A stretch of 64,000 nt of DNA from Phycisphaerales bacterium (GCA_020847375.1 JADLCB010000003.1:248001-312000); one strand, 5' to 3'. Shown: positions 37,131 to 46,888, counted from the stretch's first letter. The notes: generated by a model from the sequence alone, not told the origin. Numbers and translations are program-made.

Positions 37131-38951
37131 TTACTTGGTGCGGCCAACGGGTGCGGCGATGAAAAGTTCAAAGGGTTTGCTGGCCCAGCTCATCGGTGCC
37201 GGCCAAAGTGCAGCGCCGATGACTGCACGCTTGAGCGAACCAAGTGCAGCAATAGTGCCGTCGGGTTTGTCAACCGCGCGAATGCCGATTGAGCCAGCAG
37301 GCAGATTCGTCATTGGCGTTGCCGCCGGCAGTAAGATGATTTGCCACGAACTCAGGTCCACCGGAGGCAGGCAATAGGGGGCTGGTTCAGCCTGGACATA
37401 AAGCGTGCGGTATCCCGAAGCATGCAGGATCTGCAGGATTTCAGCCCCCATCTGCCGACTGCCGCGCTGCTGGGCATCATCCTGAAATGCCTTGAGATAA
37501 CCCAACCCGCTGATACCCACCCAACCGATCAGCGCCACCCACACCAGTGCCCGCGTGGCGGGTTGTCGCAACTGCGCGATCAATCCAATCGCCGCCAGCA
37601 GCAGGGCGATATGTCCCAATGCCGCAAAACGGGCAAACTCAGTTGGTCGATCTTTGGCAAAGAGCACAAACGGCAGAAAAACACCGGCTGCTGAAATCAT
37701 CAACAGCCAGGCGCAGTTTCGTCCACGTCGCTGGTCATCATCGATCAGCACCGTCGTTTCATTGCGCTTTCGTTGGATGGAACGGGCAATAAAGAGCGTC
37801 GTGGCGATTAAACCAGCCGTCAGAATCGGCCAGGTGATTGCATCAGCGGTAAAACCAGCGGCATCGATCAGGCTGCCGCTCCAGTGGTGCAGGTTGTAGA
37901 ACGTGAAGTGGTTGGCGAAGTTGGAGCTGACCGCCGTGCCTGGCCGTAGCAGACCGAGGATGAGATAGGGGTTGGTCGCAAAAAAGACCGCGCTGCTGAC
38001 CACCAGCGCCAAAAGCAGGTCGCGCCAGCGACTGGTTGCGTGGCGATCAACACGCCACAGCATCACCGGCAGCACCAGCACTGCGACCAGTCCGGTCAGA
38101 ACCATTCCCCCTGCAGCACCGACTGCGGCGCCCGTCAGTATGGCGCGCCACCGACCAGGTTGATCCAGATAACGGGCAGCCAGCAAGATCGCGAGTAAAC
38201 CCAGCACCGCGCCCGCCAGATGGGGCTTGGCTTCATGCGCCAGGTTGACGCTCACCGGCAGCAGGATATACAGCAGTGCGGCTGCCGTCGCGATTGCCAG
38301 AGGCGCTGATTGACCTCGCGCGCTGCGGGTTGGAGGTGCGACAGAATCCGCTGAAGTCGCACCCAATCCCGCCAGTCGCTGCGCCAGCGCATAAACCACG
38401 ATCACACCCAGCAAGCCCCAAAGGGCTGAATAAATTCGCGCCACCAGATAAAAACGCGCAAAATCTTCGGGATGATCCAGATAATACGATAGATCGCTGG
38501 TCAGATGCACCCAGCCGAGCTTACCAGCCACTTGCAACAGCGCCCCGACGGGATAAATCCACAGCCCACCATATTGATACAAGTGTGGATCAAAATCACC
38601 GGCGGCTGGGTTCATCTGCGCCAGTGCTCGAAAGGTAATCATCTCATCGGGCTGGGCGGAATAGAGTCGATAGCGCAGGGCAATCGCCGCCTGTTGGGTT
38701 GGCGTGGTGTTCAGGACAATGGGTTGATCACGATGAGCCAGCGGATCACGATCGACATCCGCGCCATTGCTGCTGACGCCCCAGCCACCGGTCAGATTCA
38801 GAAGTTGCTGGCCTGACGGAACTGGCTGGCTGGCGAACAGATAGGGATCAATCTGGCGTGAGGGCAATCCCCAGCCAATACCCGTGAAAAAAATCAGCCC
38901 AGCCAACGCCAGCACAAACGGCAACGGGATAAGCGTGCGCCAAACAGTCAT
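37131..38951 (-). CDS. GT-C/PMT-type membrane glycosyltransferase
   Basis: A 606-residue protein with an N-terminal membrane segment (about 8-28) and around ten more. After a large first external loop it has FDPHLYQYGGLWIYPVGALL, the F-x-P-x-x-Y-G type element common in dolichyl-P-mannose-mannosyltransferase-like proteins. It probably uses a polyprenyl-phosphate sugar donor at the periplasmic face. It is followed tail-to-tail by priA (37-bp gap). It lies downstream of YkgJ and prmC on the same strand (50-bp gap) and may be cotranscribed. Confidence 0.75.
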   Translation of the reverse strand: MTVWRTLIPLPFVLALAGLIFFTGIGWGLPSRQIDPYLFASQPVPSGQQLLNLTGGWGVSSNGADVDRDPLAHRDQPIVLNTTPTQQAAIALRYRLYSAQPDEMITFRALAQMNPAAGDFDPHLYQYGGLWIYPVGALLQVAGKLGWVHLTSDLSYYLDHPEDFARFYLVARIYSALWGLLGVIVVYALAQRLAGLGATSADSVAPPTRSARGQSAPLAIATAAALLYILLPVSVNLAHEAKPHLAGAVLGLLAILLAARYLDQPGRWRAILTGAAVGAAGGMVLTGLVAVLVLPVMLWRVDRHATSRWRDLLLALVVSSAVFFATNPYLILGLLRPGTAVSSNFANHFTFYNLHHWSGSLIDAAGFTADAITWPILTAGLIATTLFIARSIQRKRNETTVLIDDDQRRGRNCAWLLMISAAGVFLPFVLFAKDRPTEFARFAALGHIALLLAAIGLIAQLRQPATRALVWVALIGWVGISGLGYLKAFQDDAQQRGSRQMGAEILQILHASGYRTLYVQAEPAPYCLPPVDLSSWQIILLPAATPMTNLPAGSIGIRAVDKPDGTIAALGSLKRAVIGAALWPAPMSWASKPFELFIAAPVGRTK

Positions 38952-39001
38952 CGGTAATCAGTCTACCGGCGCAAGAGCGAATCCGCGCCTGGCGCGGCGG
39001 T

Positions 39002-39529
39002 TCAGGTTTCCGAACTGGGTGGATTTTCCGGCCAGTCCGGGGCATCGCGCAGGTCATGAATCTGCTTGACGGAGAAATGCCGGCCGGGCCGATTGGAACC
39101 AGGACAGTTGCGCGTCGCATGTTTCCACTCGGCGGGGCTTTGCAGATTTTCCTTCCAGAATGGCCAGGTGCGGCATTGCAACGGACGAACGTTGTAAATC
39201 TCGCAGATACGCTTGGTGTACTGCACCTGCCGGCCCGCCCGCTCATCGTAGCGCGTGGCGGGGATTTCCTTGAGGAAAACACAATCGTAATTGCCCTGGT
39301 TGAACCGCTCTTTCAAGCTGATACGCCCACTGACCCGCCGGCAGTATTTTTTCAGGACCTGTTCAACGCTCAACTGTAAATGTTCCGCCAGCCGCTGGAT
39401 TTCAACCTCGCTGATCCAGACAAACCCCGGCCCGCCGGTGCAGCAGTTGCCACATTGCGTGCAGGTGAAATCCAGTCCATCGGTGTACCAGAGCTTGTCG
39501 TTGGGTTGATTAAGAACGTCCAATTTCAT
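39002..39529 (-). CDS. YkgJ-family Cys cluster (metal-binding) protein
   Basis: A 175-residue cytosolic protein with the YkgJ Cys cluster CTQCGNCCTGGPGFVWIS at the N-terminus. Further cysteines occur in DCVFL, RICEIYNVRPLQCRTWPFW and RNCPG. The cysteines are expected to bind zinc or an iron-sulfur cluster. The pattern CxxCxxCC near the start and the RPxQCRxxPFW element define the family; its function is not known. It sits 27 bp after prmC, likely in one operon. Confidence 0.88.
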   Translation of the reverse strand: MKLDVLNQPNDKLWYTDGLDFTCTQCGNCCTGGPGFVWISEVEIQRLAEHLQLSVEQVLKKYCRRVSGRISLKERFNQGNYDCVFLKEIPATRYDERAGRQVQYTKRICEIYNVRPLQCRTWPFWKENLQSPAEWKHATRNCPGSNRPGRHFSVKQIHDLRDAPDWPENPPSSET

Positions 39530-39556
39530 GAGATGGGTTCATTGTAGCAACTGGTT

Positions 39557-40447
39557 TTACAATTTGCGCAAGGTCAGCACCCGGTCACGCCCGCCAAGGT
39601 CTTTGAGAATCCTGATCTGCCCCAACTGGTTCACCTGTGCTGCGACCCGCTGGGCAGCTTCAGCCTGATCAAAAGCGATTTCCAGGAATACGTGCCCCTG
39701 GCTGGTTAATCGCTGGGCAGCGCCAGCCAGAATACGCCGTATGACCGCCAGCCCGTCGGCACCGCCGTCCAGCGCCAGGCGCGGTTCATACTGGCGGACA
39801 TTGGCGTCGAGCGTCGGGATGACATCGGCGGGGATGTAGGGCGGATTGGCCAGAATCAAATCAAAAGGCTGGGGATCAACCAGCTCTGTCAGCGCTTCAT
39901 ACAAGTCACCCTGCAGCAGCGTGATGCGCTGATCCAGACCCAGGCGCTGAAAATTGCGTCGGGCGACGGCCAGGGCATCGGGGCTGATATCACTGGCGAC
40001 GATGGTCGCGTTCTTGAGCTGGCTGGCAATGGCGGCGGCGATGCACCCGCTGCCCGTACACAAGTCCAGCACGCGCGGGGCTTCAAAACCGCTTTGATGA
40101 CGGACAAATTGCAGCACGTTTTCCACCAGCGTCTCAGTTTCCGGCCGGGGGATCAAAACGCCCGGGCAGACATCCAGCTCCAAATTAAAAAATGGCGCGC
40201 GGCCGGTGAGGTAGGCGATGGGTTCATGTCGTGCTGCGCGGCGGACCAGCTCGCGATACTGAGCCAGTTGCGCCGCACCGGCAATGCTTTGATAATCAGT
40301 GTACAACTTGATGCGCGGGCAGTTCAGGACATGAGACAGAAGCAGTTCGGCACTGAGTCGCGGACTATCGACTTCGCGCGCCTGAAAAAAACCGGTTGTC
40401 CACTCCAACAGCCGTTTTACTGTCCACACATCAGCTTCACCGGTCAT
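39557..40447 (-). CDS. prmC: Peptide chain release factor N5-glutamine methyltransferase
   Basis: A 296-residue protein with an N-terminal helical domain (LLEWTTGFFQAREVDSPRLSAELLLSHVL). The SAM-binding Rossmann domain has VLDLCTGSGCIAAAIA and the NPPYIP motif (about residue 195) that binds the substrate glutamine. It methylates the GGQ glutamine of RF1 and RF2. Length is normal. prfA, which often precedes prmC, is not adjacent here. Confidence 0.95.
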   Translation of the reverse strand: MTGEADVWTVKRLLEWTTGFFQAREVDSPRLSAELLLSHVLNCPRIKLYTDYQSIAGAAQLAQYRELVRRAARHEPIAYLTGRAPFFNLELDVCPGVLIPRPETETLVENVLQFVRHQSGFEAPRVLDLCTGSGCIAAAIASQLKNATIVASDISPDALAVARRNFQRLGLDQRITLLQGDLYEALTELVDPQPFDLILANPPYIPADVIPTLDANVRQYEPRLALDGGADGLAVIRRILAGAAQRLTSQGHVFLEIAFDQAEAAQRVAAQVNQLGQIRILKDLGGRDRVLTLRKL

Positions 40448-40642
40448 ACCCGCGATTGTAGATCATCGATTGATGCTCCACAACGCAAACCAGTCTGGCC
40501 CTGCCGGTCAAATCGGGGAAAAATGCGCCGGCTGGGCAGGTCGAAATGCGCGGTGGAAGCAAGTTGGGCGCGTGTAGCTTTCACAATAGTCTGAAGTATG
40601 ATGAAAAGTTGGCGTGGGGGGGATGAATAGGACGAGGTTGAA
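40448..40642. other. Divergent region prmC / MFS transporter
   Basis: 195 bp with no strong promoter match or structured element. Confidence 0.3.
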
Positions 40643-42175
40643 TTGTCAAAAATGCCGGCGTCGGAGAAGTTAAACGATACGGAGATTCGGCGGGCGCTGC
40701 GTCTGTCGATCATCAGTTGGGTGTTCGGTTCGGTCTGGTTATACACCACAGCCGGCGTGCCGCTGGCCAATTATGCCCAGGCGCTGCAGATCAACGAGCT
40801 GCAGAAAGGGATACTGGCTTCCCTGCCGTTTCTGGCGACGCTGTTGTCGCTGCCGGCCAGTCTGCTGATTGAGCGCACCGGTCAGCGCAAGCGCATCTTT
40901 CTTTGGGCGCTCTATTTCCAGCGTCTGATGTGGTTGCCCATTGCCTGGGTTCCCTACTGGATGGTCAGGCACTACGGTCAAGCCGTCACGCCGCACGCAA
41001 TGGGGCTGTTTCTCATTCTGATTCTTTTGATGCACACCGGTCAGGCGGTTGGCGGGCCGGCCTGGACCAGTTGGATGGCTGACATTATTCCCGGAAAAAT
41101 CCGTGGGATTTATTTTGGCCGACGCCGGCAATGGGGGATGATCCTGACCATTCCCGCTGCCGTGCTGGTGGGGTGGTTGCTGGATCGTTATTCCAGCACC
41201 GATCCCCTGCAGATGATGTGGTGGTGCGCCATGATCCTCATGGTTTCAGCCGTTTTTGGAACGATTGACATTGCCCTGTTTCATTTCGTGCCCGAAATTC
41301 CGCAGCCGCGCCAAAAAAGCGCACACCTGCTGCGCGCGTGGCGCGACCCGCTGCGCAACAGCGCGTTCATGTGGTTTGCCGGGTATGTCGCAGCCATGAT
41401 GTTTGCCATCAGCTTCATGGGGCAATTCGTCATTTTTTACATCATCGAATATCTCGGCGATTCGATTTCGACCAGCAGGATTTATGGTTTGAATCTGGTG
41501 ACGCAGTTGATGGTGATTGTCGTGCCTGGGGTGGCGCAGATTCTGTGTTTCAGCGCCTGGGGCCGCGCGGTCGATCGCATGGGGAAAAAACCGGTGATCA
41601 TTCTGGCGGGGCTGGGGATGGTTCCGGTGGGGTTGGGTTGGTGTCTGGTCACGCGCCAGACGCTTTGGCTGGGTTATGTGCTCGGGGCGCTGGGTGCGCT
41701 GTTCTGGGCGGGTATCGAGGTGGCCAACTTCAACATGGTGATGAAATGGTCGGGTAGCGGCGACAACAAAGGCGGCGGCAGCGGCTACGTCGCGATTAAC
41801 AGCGTGATTATCAATATTGCGGGGTTTCTCGGCGGGATCGTGGGTGGGATCATCGGGCAGTATCTCAAGGATATCGACTGGCAGTGGGTGACCAGCTTCA
41901 AAACATTCACATTCTATGATGCCCTGTTCGCCTTCAGCGGGTTGTTCCGGTTGCTCTCCATCGTGATTTTTGTTCCGCATATCCGTGAACCGGCGGCTGC
42001 GCCAACCCGCCTGACGCTGCGCTATATGACGGCGAATATCTACAACAATCTTCAGACGGCAGCCCTGCAGCCGCTGCGGTTTATGCGCCTGAAACAGGAG
42101 GAAAGCTATCCGCTGCACGATCAACCCGATGATGAGGTCTCAGGTTCTGCACCTGACCCTGATAAACGCGGATAA
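40643..42175 (+). CDS. MFS transporter
   Basis: A 510-residue protein with about twelve membrane segments and a soluble C-terminal extension rich in Asp and Pro. The first segments (SIISWVFGSVWLYTTAGVPLANYA) and the loop PASLLIERTGQRKRIF, an MFS motif A-like RxGxRK element, support the major facilitator fold. The substrate is unknown. The start is a TTG at 40643 with GAGG five bases upstream. An ATG four codons later is the alternative. An inverted repeat overlaps the stop. Confidence 0.82.
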   Translation: MSKMPASEKLNDTEIRRALRLSIISWVFGSVWLYTTAGVPLANYAQALQINELQKGILASLPFLATLLSLPASLLIERTGQRKRIFLWALYFQRLMWLPIAWVPYWMVRHYGQAVTPHAMGLFLILILLMHTGQAVGGPAWTSWMADIIPGKIRGIYFGRRRQWGMILTIPAAVLVGWLLDRYSSTDPLQMMWWCAMILMVSAVFGTIDIALFHFVPEIPQPRQKSAHLLRAWRDPLRNSAFMWFAGYVAAMMFAISFMGQFVIFYIIEYLGDSISTSRIYGLNLVTQLMVIVVPGVAQILCFSAWGRAVDRMGKKPVIILAGLGMVPVGLGWCLVTRQTLWLGYVLGALGALFWAGIEVANFNMVMKWSGSGDNKGGGSGYVAINSVIINIAGFLGGIVGGIIGQYLKDIDWQWVTSFKTFTFYDALFAFSGLFRLLSIVIFVPHIREPAAAPTRLTLRYMTANIYNNLQTAALQPLRFMRLKQEESYPLHDQPDDEVSGSAPDPDKRG

Positions 42176-42207
42176 CGCCACCGGATGAGGTTTCCAGTGG
42201 CGTTATC
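42171..42207. terminator. Inverted repeat between convergent genes, possible terminator
   Basis: GATAACGCCAC (42171-42181) and GTGGCGTTATC (42197-42207) make a perfect 11-bp stem with a 15-base loop. It overlaps the MFS stop codon and lies before the end of the convergent B12-like gene. No T-run is present on either side, so the termination role is not certain. Confidence 0.5.
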
Positions 42208-42238
42208 AACGGTCCATCGTCCCTGATGATCTCGTCCA

Positions 42239-43015
42239 TCAGGCTGCTTCGGTCGCAATTTCCGCACTGCGATCGACGCTGATGGTCTTGCGGGCTTCGG
42301 CCTTGCGAATCCGGCGGGTGCGCCCGACAGTCTGCTGGTCAAGGCTGGCGCGCTGGTTACGGTGCGTATCAGCCACCTGTACCGCGACGGCGGCATCAGC
42401 GGCGTACAGGTCAGCGCCGATTTCCTCAGCCAGACCTTCGGCGCGTTTATAAATCCCGCCGCAGCACATCACCTGCATGTTGGGACAACTATTGACCTCG
42501 CGGAGATAGTCGATGAGTTTGCGTACCCCTGGTACACCGCTGGGCAACGTGGCGAACATCACCAATAGGTCAGGCCGCTGCGAACCGATCAGCCCCAGCA
42601 CTTCATCTTCGGGCACGCCGCCACCGGCAAACTTCACGTTCCAGCCGTCAGCTTCAAACAAGTCGGCGCAAATCTGTCCGCCCAGTTCTTCAGGTTCATT
42701 GTCGCCGCAGAAGACCAGAACCTTGCGGCCATTGGCGGGTTTTTGTTCCAGACGCGAAGTGATCTGATCGGTGATGGCGCGGTTCAACCGGGTGGCCATA
42801 TTAAATACGGCTTGATTGATCTGATCCTCCTTGTGCATCTCCTGCAGTCGCTCCATGATCGGCCAGACCAGCTCATTGAGCAGAACGTGCGCTTCCACGC
42901 CACAATCAAGCGCCTGCTCGATGGTGGTACGGGCGGCGCTGCGATTACCTGACATCAGGTTCTGCAGGTAGGTGCGGCTGAGGGTCGTGTCGATCAGGCG
43001 TGGCTCGAAGCTCAT
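42239..43015 (-). CDS. Degenerate cobalamin-binding-domain protein
   Basis: A 258-residue protein. An N-terminal helical part (LMSGNRSAARTTIEQALDCGVEAHVLLNELVWPIMERLQEM) resembles the helical cap of B12-binding regulators. It is followed by a Rossmann-like domain (KVLVFCGDNEPEELGGQICADLFEADGWNVKFAGGG, then PDLLVMFATLP and VMCCGGIY). The corrinoid ligand motif DxHxxG is replaced by EPEELG, so base-off cobalamin binding through His is not expected. The C-terminus is basic. The ATG at 43015 has GGAG upstream and is preferred over one 20 codons earlier. It is divergent from mutS. Confidence 0.75.
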   Translation of the reverse strand: MSFEPRLIDTTLSRTYLQNLMSGNRSAARTTIEQALDCGVEAHVLLNELVWPIMERLQEMHKEDQINQAVFNMATRLNRAITDQITSRLEQKPANGRKVLVFCGDNEPEELGGQICADLFEADGWNVKFAGGGVPEDEVLGLIGSQRPDLLVMFATLPSGVPGVRKLIDYLREVNSCPNMQVMCCGGIYKRAEGLAEEIGADLYAADAAVAVQVADTHRNQRASLDQQTVGRTRRIRKAEARKTISVDRSAEIATEAA

Positions 43016-43201
43016 CGGATTCTCCAAAGTTCTTGGCGCGAACGACTCAAACATCCAGTAAGTCGATCTCGTCAACTGATTTCCTCGGTAGCGTCCGTGC
43101 TCCGAAATTTTGATTACACGTCAAATGTTAAAATAGATAACTTTCGACCCCTATTGCATCGGATTACCTATTTTAACTTCTTTAGCTAAATTAACAATCG
43201 T

Positions 43202-43267
43202 GTCAAAATGATGAAAATCTCATTGATTTTGACGCTTTTTGGTCAAACATTTTTCCGGTGATATGAT
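43202..43267 (+). promoter_or_regulatory. mutS promoter with upstream 8-bp inverted repeat
   Basis: TTGGTC (43239-43244), a 17-bp spacer, and TATGAT (43262-43267) form the likely mutS promoter. Just upstream, GTCAAAAT (43202-43209) and ATTTTGAC (43226-43233) are perfect inverted repeats. GTCAAA also recurs at about 43124 and 43242, suggesting a regulator with multiple half-sites in this divergent AT-rich region. Confidence 0.5.
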
Positions 43268-43346
43268 GTTGGGTTACGTCCGGTAAACAGTTAATTCACT
43301 GTAACTTGCTACAAATTCACTGGTTTTATACCTTCGCCGCTCGAGC

Positions 43347-46034
43347 ATGAAGCATTCTTCGCCGCCAGATTCTGACCTAGCTCAGCCGGTTTCGCCCTCC
43401 AGCGTGCCGGTGGCGGCTGCCTTGACGCCCGCCATGCGTCAGTATCAACAGATCAAGCAGCAGCACCCGGATTACATCCTGTTTTTTCGGATGGGCGACT
43501 TTTACGAGATGTTCTGGGAGGACGCCCAGACCGCCCATCGCGTGCTGGGGGTGACTCTGACCAGCCGCTCGCGTGGCGGGTTGGCGGCGGAAGATGCCAT
43601 TCCCATGGCGGGGGTGCCGTTTCATAGTGTGGATGGTTATCTCCAGCGGATGATTACCGCAGGGTACAAAGTGGCGCTGTGCGAACAGATCGAAGACCCT
43701 GCCTCAGCCAAAGGCGTTATTACGCGCGAAGTCACCCGGCTGATGACCCCCGGCACGCTGACCGATGACCCGCTTTTGCAGGGTCGGGCGGATAACTATC
43801 TGGCAGCCGTGGCGTTCAATCTGACAAAGGAGGATGGTTATCGCGCCGGGTTGGCGTGGGTGGAGCTGAGCACCGGCGCCTGCGTGGCGCTGAGTGGCAA
43901 TGAAGGACAGATTCTTGACGAAATCGCCCGTCTGCGGCCAGCGGAAATTCTTGTCCCCGAACATGCCACCGGTCAGGCCCATCCGATCAAGGCAGCGATT
44001 GAGGCGTTAAGCAGCGGAGCCGGGCTGACCCTGCGCCCGGGCTGGCAGTTTGAAACCCATCACGCCAGTCAGGAAATTCGCCGCCAGTGGGGCGTATCGA
44101 CCGTCGCGGGATTCGGGTTTGCTGATGATGATCCAGCCGTTTTGGCCACAGCCGCCATTTTGAGCTATCTGCTCGAAACGCAGAAAACCCAACTGGCCCA
44201 TTTAAGACCGTTGCGGCGGCATCTGGTTGAACAGTATCTGGCGATTGACCCCGCCAGTTGGCGCAGCCTGGAGATTGATCGCACGGTGCGCGCCGGCACG
44301 GTTCAGGGGTCGCTGCTCAGCGCGATTGATTTAAGTTGCACGACCATGGGCGGGCGCATGCTGCGGCGCTGGTTGCGCTTTCCGTTGAATGATCTGGAGC
44401 ATATCCAGGCGAGACAACAGGCGGTGGCGGCACTGTTGGAATCGGCGCCGATACTGACCCGTCTGCGCCAGGCGCTGGAGCATGTGTGTGATATCGAGCG
44501 CATTATCGCCCGGGTGGCGGTGGGACGCTGTGGCCCGCGCGATCTGGCAGCCCTGGGTAAATGTCTGCAAAACCTGCCTGATTTATTGGATGGTCTGAAA
44601 GACCTGCCGCAGGCTGGTGATGTTGCGCCCCAGCTCCAAGCCTTGCGCAGTTTTTGTATCGAGCAGGGTCGGTTTTTGGGCGGTGCAATCACGGCAGAAC
44701 CAGCCGGGCATTTGCGCGAAGGGGGAGTTATCGCCAGCGGGTTTGATGTTGAACTGGACCGCCTGCGCACCATCAGCCACGACAGCCGAACCTGGCTGGC
44801 GGAATATCAAACAAAACTGGCGGCTGAGAGTGGTATCCAGGCGGTAAAAGTCGGTTACAACAAGGTCTTTGGTTACTACATCGAAGTCACCGATGCCCAC
44901 CGCGCCAAGGTTCCGGCGCAATGGACGCGCAAACAGACGCTCAAGGGTTCCGAGCGCTATATCACACCGGAACTGAAGCAGTTTGAAAATGAAGCCCTGA
45001 GCGCGCGTGATCGAGCCATTGCGCTGGAGCAGGCGCTGTTTGAACAGATTCGTCAGGCGCTGCTGCCGCATACAGCCACTTTCCAGGAACTGGCGGACGA
45101 AGTGGCGCGGGTTGATGTGCTGGCCGGCCTGGCGCTTCTGGCCAGGCAGCGGCGCTACTGTCAGCCGCAACTGGTCGAGGGGCGCGAGCTGGAGATTGTT
45201 GATGGCCGCCATCCCGTGCTGGAACAGCAGTTGGGCAGCGAGTTTGTCGCCAACGATCTGCACAGCAGCGCCGATGACTCCCTGCTGTTGATCACCGGGC
45301 CAAACATGGCGGGCAAGAGCACCTACATCCGTCAGGTCGCGCTGATCGTACTCATGGCGCAGATCGGCGCGTATGTTCCTGCCAAAAGCGCCATCATTGG
45401 TGTTGCTGATCGGTTGTTCACGCGCATCGGCGCATCGGATGAGCTGCACTCCGGCCAGTCCACCTTCATGGTCGAGATGACCGAGACCGCCAACATCCTG
45501 AACAACGCCACGGATCGCAGCCTGGTGATTCTGGATGAAATCGGCCGGGGCACCAGCACGCTTGATGGCCTGAGTCTGGCTTGGGCGATTGCCGAACACA
45601 TCGCCTCGGTCGTGCGCTGCCGGACGTTGTTCGCAACGCACTATCATGAGCTGACCGAGCTGGCCCAGCGGTTTAATGGCGTTAAAAATCTCAATGTCGC
45701 GGTGCGCGAATGGGAGGATCAGGTGATCTTTCTGCATCGCATCGTTGAAGGGGGAACGGATCGTTCCTATGGGATTCACGTTGCCCGGCTGGCGGGCGTG
45801 CCAGGCCCGGTGCTTCAGCGCAGCCGGCAGTTACTGTCAGAATTATCGGTTCACCATGTGGCGGCTGGCCCGCGACTTTCACGCGCCAAAAAACCGGACG
45901 TTGCCCAACTTCAGCTTTTCCTCGATCCTGCCCAGGAGCTGCGCCAGGCGCTGGCTGCGACCGATCTGGATGCCCTGACCCCCATCGCCGCCTTTGACCT
46001 GCTGCGCAAATGGAAACAACGATGGGGGCAGTAG
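43347..46034 (+). CDS. mutS: DNA mismatch repair protein MutS
   Basis: An 895-residue protein. The mismatch-recognition domain has MGDFYEMFWEDA with the Phe-X-Glu element (FYE). Core, lever and clamp domains follow. The ABC-type ATPase has Walker A TGPNMAGKSTYIRQ (about residue 650), DELHSGQSTFMVEM, Walker B LVILDEIGRGTSTLDGL and ATHYHEL. It recognises mismatches and recruits MutL. The N-terminal 28 residues are Pro/Ser-rich, before the conserved start. Length is normal. It overlaps nothing and is convergent with a methyltransferase gene. Confidence 0.98.
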   Translation: MKHSSPPDSDLAQPVSPSSVPVAAALTPAMRQYQQIKQQHPDYILFFRMGDFYEMFWEDAQTAHRVLGVTLTSRSRGGLAAEDAIPMAGVPFHSVDGYLQRMITAGYKVALCEQIEDPASAKGVITREVTRLMTPGTLTDDPLLQGRADNYLAAVAFNLTKEDGYRAGLAWVELSTGACVALSGNEGQILDEIARLRPAEILVPEHATGQAHPIKAAIEALSSGAGLTLRPGWQFETHHASQEIRRQWGVSTVAGFGFADDDPAVLATAAILSYLLETQKTQLAHLRPLRRHLVEQYLAIDPASWRSLEIDRTVRAGTVQGSLLSAIDLSCTTMGGRMLRRWLRFPLNDLEHIQARQQAVAALLESAPILTRLRQALEHVCDIERIIARVAVGRCGPRDLAALGKCLQNLPDLLDGLKDLPQAGDVAPQLQALRSFCIEQGRFLGGAITAEPAGHLREGGVIASGFDVELDRLRTISHDSRTWLAEYQTKLAAESGIQAVKVGYNKVFGYYIEVTDAHRAKVPAQWTRKQTLKGSERYITPELKQFENEALSARDRAIALEQALFEQIRQALLPHTATFQELADEVARVDVLAGLALLARQRRYCQPQLVEGRELEIVDGRHPVLEQQLGSEFVANDLHSSADDSLLLITGPNMAGKSTYIRQVALIVLMAQIGAYVPAKSAIIGVADRLFTRIGASDELHSGQSTFMVEMTETANILNNATDRSLVILDEIGRGTSTLDGLSLAWAIAEHIASVVRCRTLFATHYHELTELAQRFNGVKNLNVAVREWEDQVIFLHRIVEGGTDRSYGIHVARLAGVPGPVLQRSRQLLSELSVHHVAAGPRLSRAKKPDVAQLQLFLDPAQELRQALAATDLDALTPIAAFDLLRKWKQRWGQ

Positions 46035-46054
46035 GTTCATGATTAACCAAGGCA

Positions 46055-46786
46055 CTATGGTTTGACAGCGCCAAACGCTGCAAAGACCGTATTTTTATGA
46101 AGGATTTCCACGTTGATAAAACCGGTGGCGTGGAGAAGATCAAGCTGTTCCATCAGCGGCTGCGGCGTATCTTCCTGTTCGATATAAGCAAAGACCTGAT
46201 CGCGGTAGATTTGGCCGGCGGCGGGATCAGGCTTCAGGCTGATCAGATAATTGCCATAACGCTGCCACATCATATTTTGAATCGATGCTGAGCGGTGGGT
46301 GATCAGATCAGAAATCCAGAGTGAACCGCCCGGGCGCAGCCAGCGATAAAATTTGGCGAAGACCGACCGCCACTGATCCTCCGTGCGCAGATGATGCAGA
46401 ACCGCAGCGGCGACGATGACATCAACGCACGCCGGCGGGAGATCGAGATTGCGGATATCCTCCTGATAGGTGTTGAGCGCGCCGGTCGTTACAGGCGTCA
46501 GACGCTGGCGGGCACGGTCGAGCATGGGGCGGGACAGGTCAACCAAACTGATATCACAACCTGGCAGTCTCGACAGAAAACAAAGGGAATGATTTCCCGC
46601 GCCGCAGCCGACATCCAGAATGTGCCGGGCCTGCGGGGTGGTGGCGGCAGCGGCTTGTGAAAGAAGATCCAGCACCAACGGGGCGTCCATGGTGGCGGAT
46701 TGACCCGTTTGGAGGTTGCTGAAACGTTCAACGTCACAATCAAATCGCTGACGAATTTGCTCGACGGTCGATTTTTGCGGTGTCAT
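46055..46786 (-). CDS. Class I SAM-dependent methyltransferase
   Basis: A 243-residue protein with SAM motif I HILDVGCGAGNHSLCFL, motif II CDISLVDLSRPML, and post motifs VDVIVAAAVLHHL and LRPGGSLWISDLI. The N-terminal TVEQIRQRFDCDVERFSNLQTGQSATMDAP is a distinctive cap conserved in a group of small-molecule methyltransferases. The substrate is unknown. The preferred ATG is at 46786, where the conserved sequence begins; ATGs at 46804 and 46849 are possible. Confidence 0.85.
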   Translation of the reverse strand: MTPQKSTVEQIRQRFDCDVERFSNLQTGQSATMDAPLVLDLLSQAAAATTPQARHILDVGCGAGNHSLCFLSRLPGCDISLVDLSRPMLDRARQRLTPVTTGALNTYQEDIRNLDLPPACVDVIVAAAVLHHLRTEDQWRSVFAKFYRWLRPGGSLWISDLITHRSASIQNMMWQRYGNYLISLKPDPAAGQIYRDQVFAYIEQEDTPQPLMEQLDLLHATGFINVEILHKNTVFAAFGAVKP

Positions 46787-46874
46787 GGGATTGTTCGCTT
46801 TCATACGGTTGAGGCCGCACGAGTGTGTGCAGCGCAGGCAGCACCGCAAACTGTGGGCAGGACATTATTATACG

Positions 46875-46888
46875 GGCACCTGGGTGCC
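46875..46888. promoter_or_regulatory. Palindrome GGCACC-TG-GGTGCC in a divergent promoter region
   Basis: A perfect 14-bp palindrome lies a few bases downstream of an AT-rich TTATTATA sequence, between the methyltransferase and the glycosyltransferase. A second small palindrome (ATCAT-CA-ATGAT) follows nearby. Both are possible operators; nothing else is known. Confidence 0.4.
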
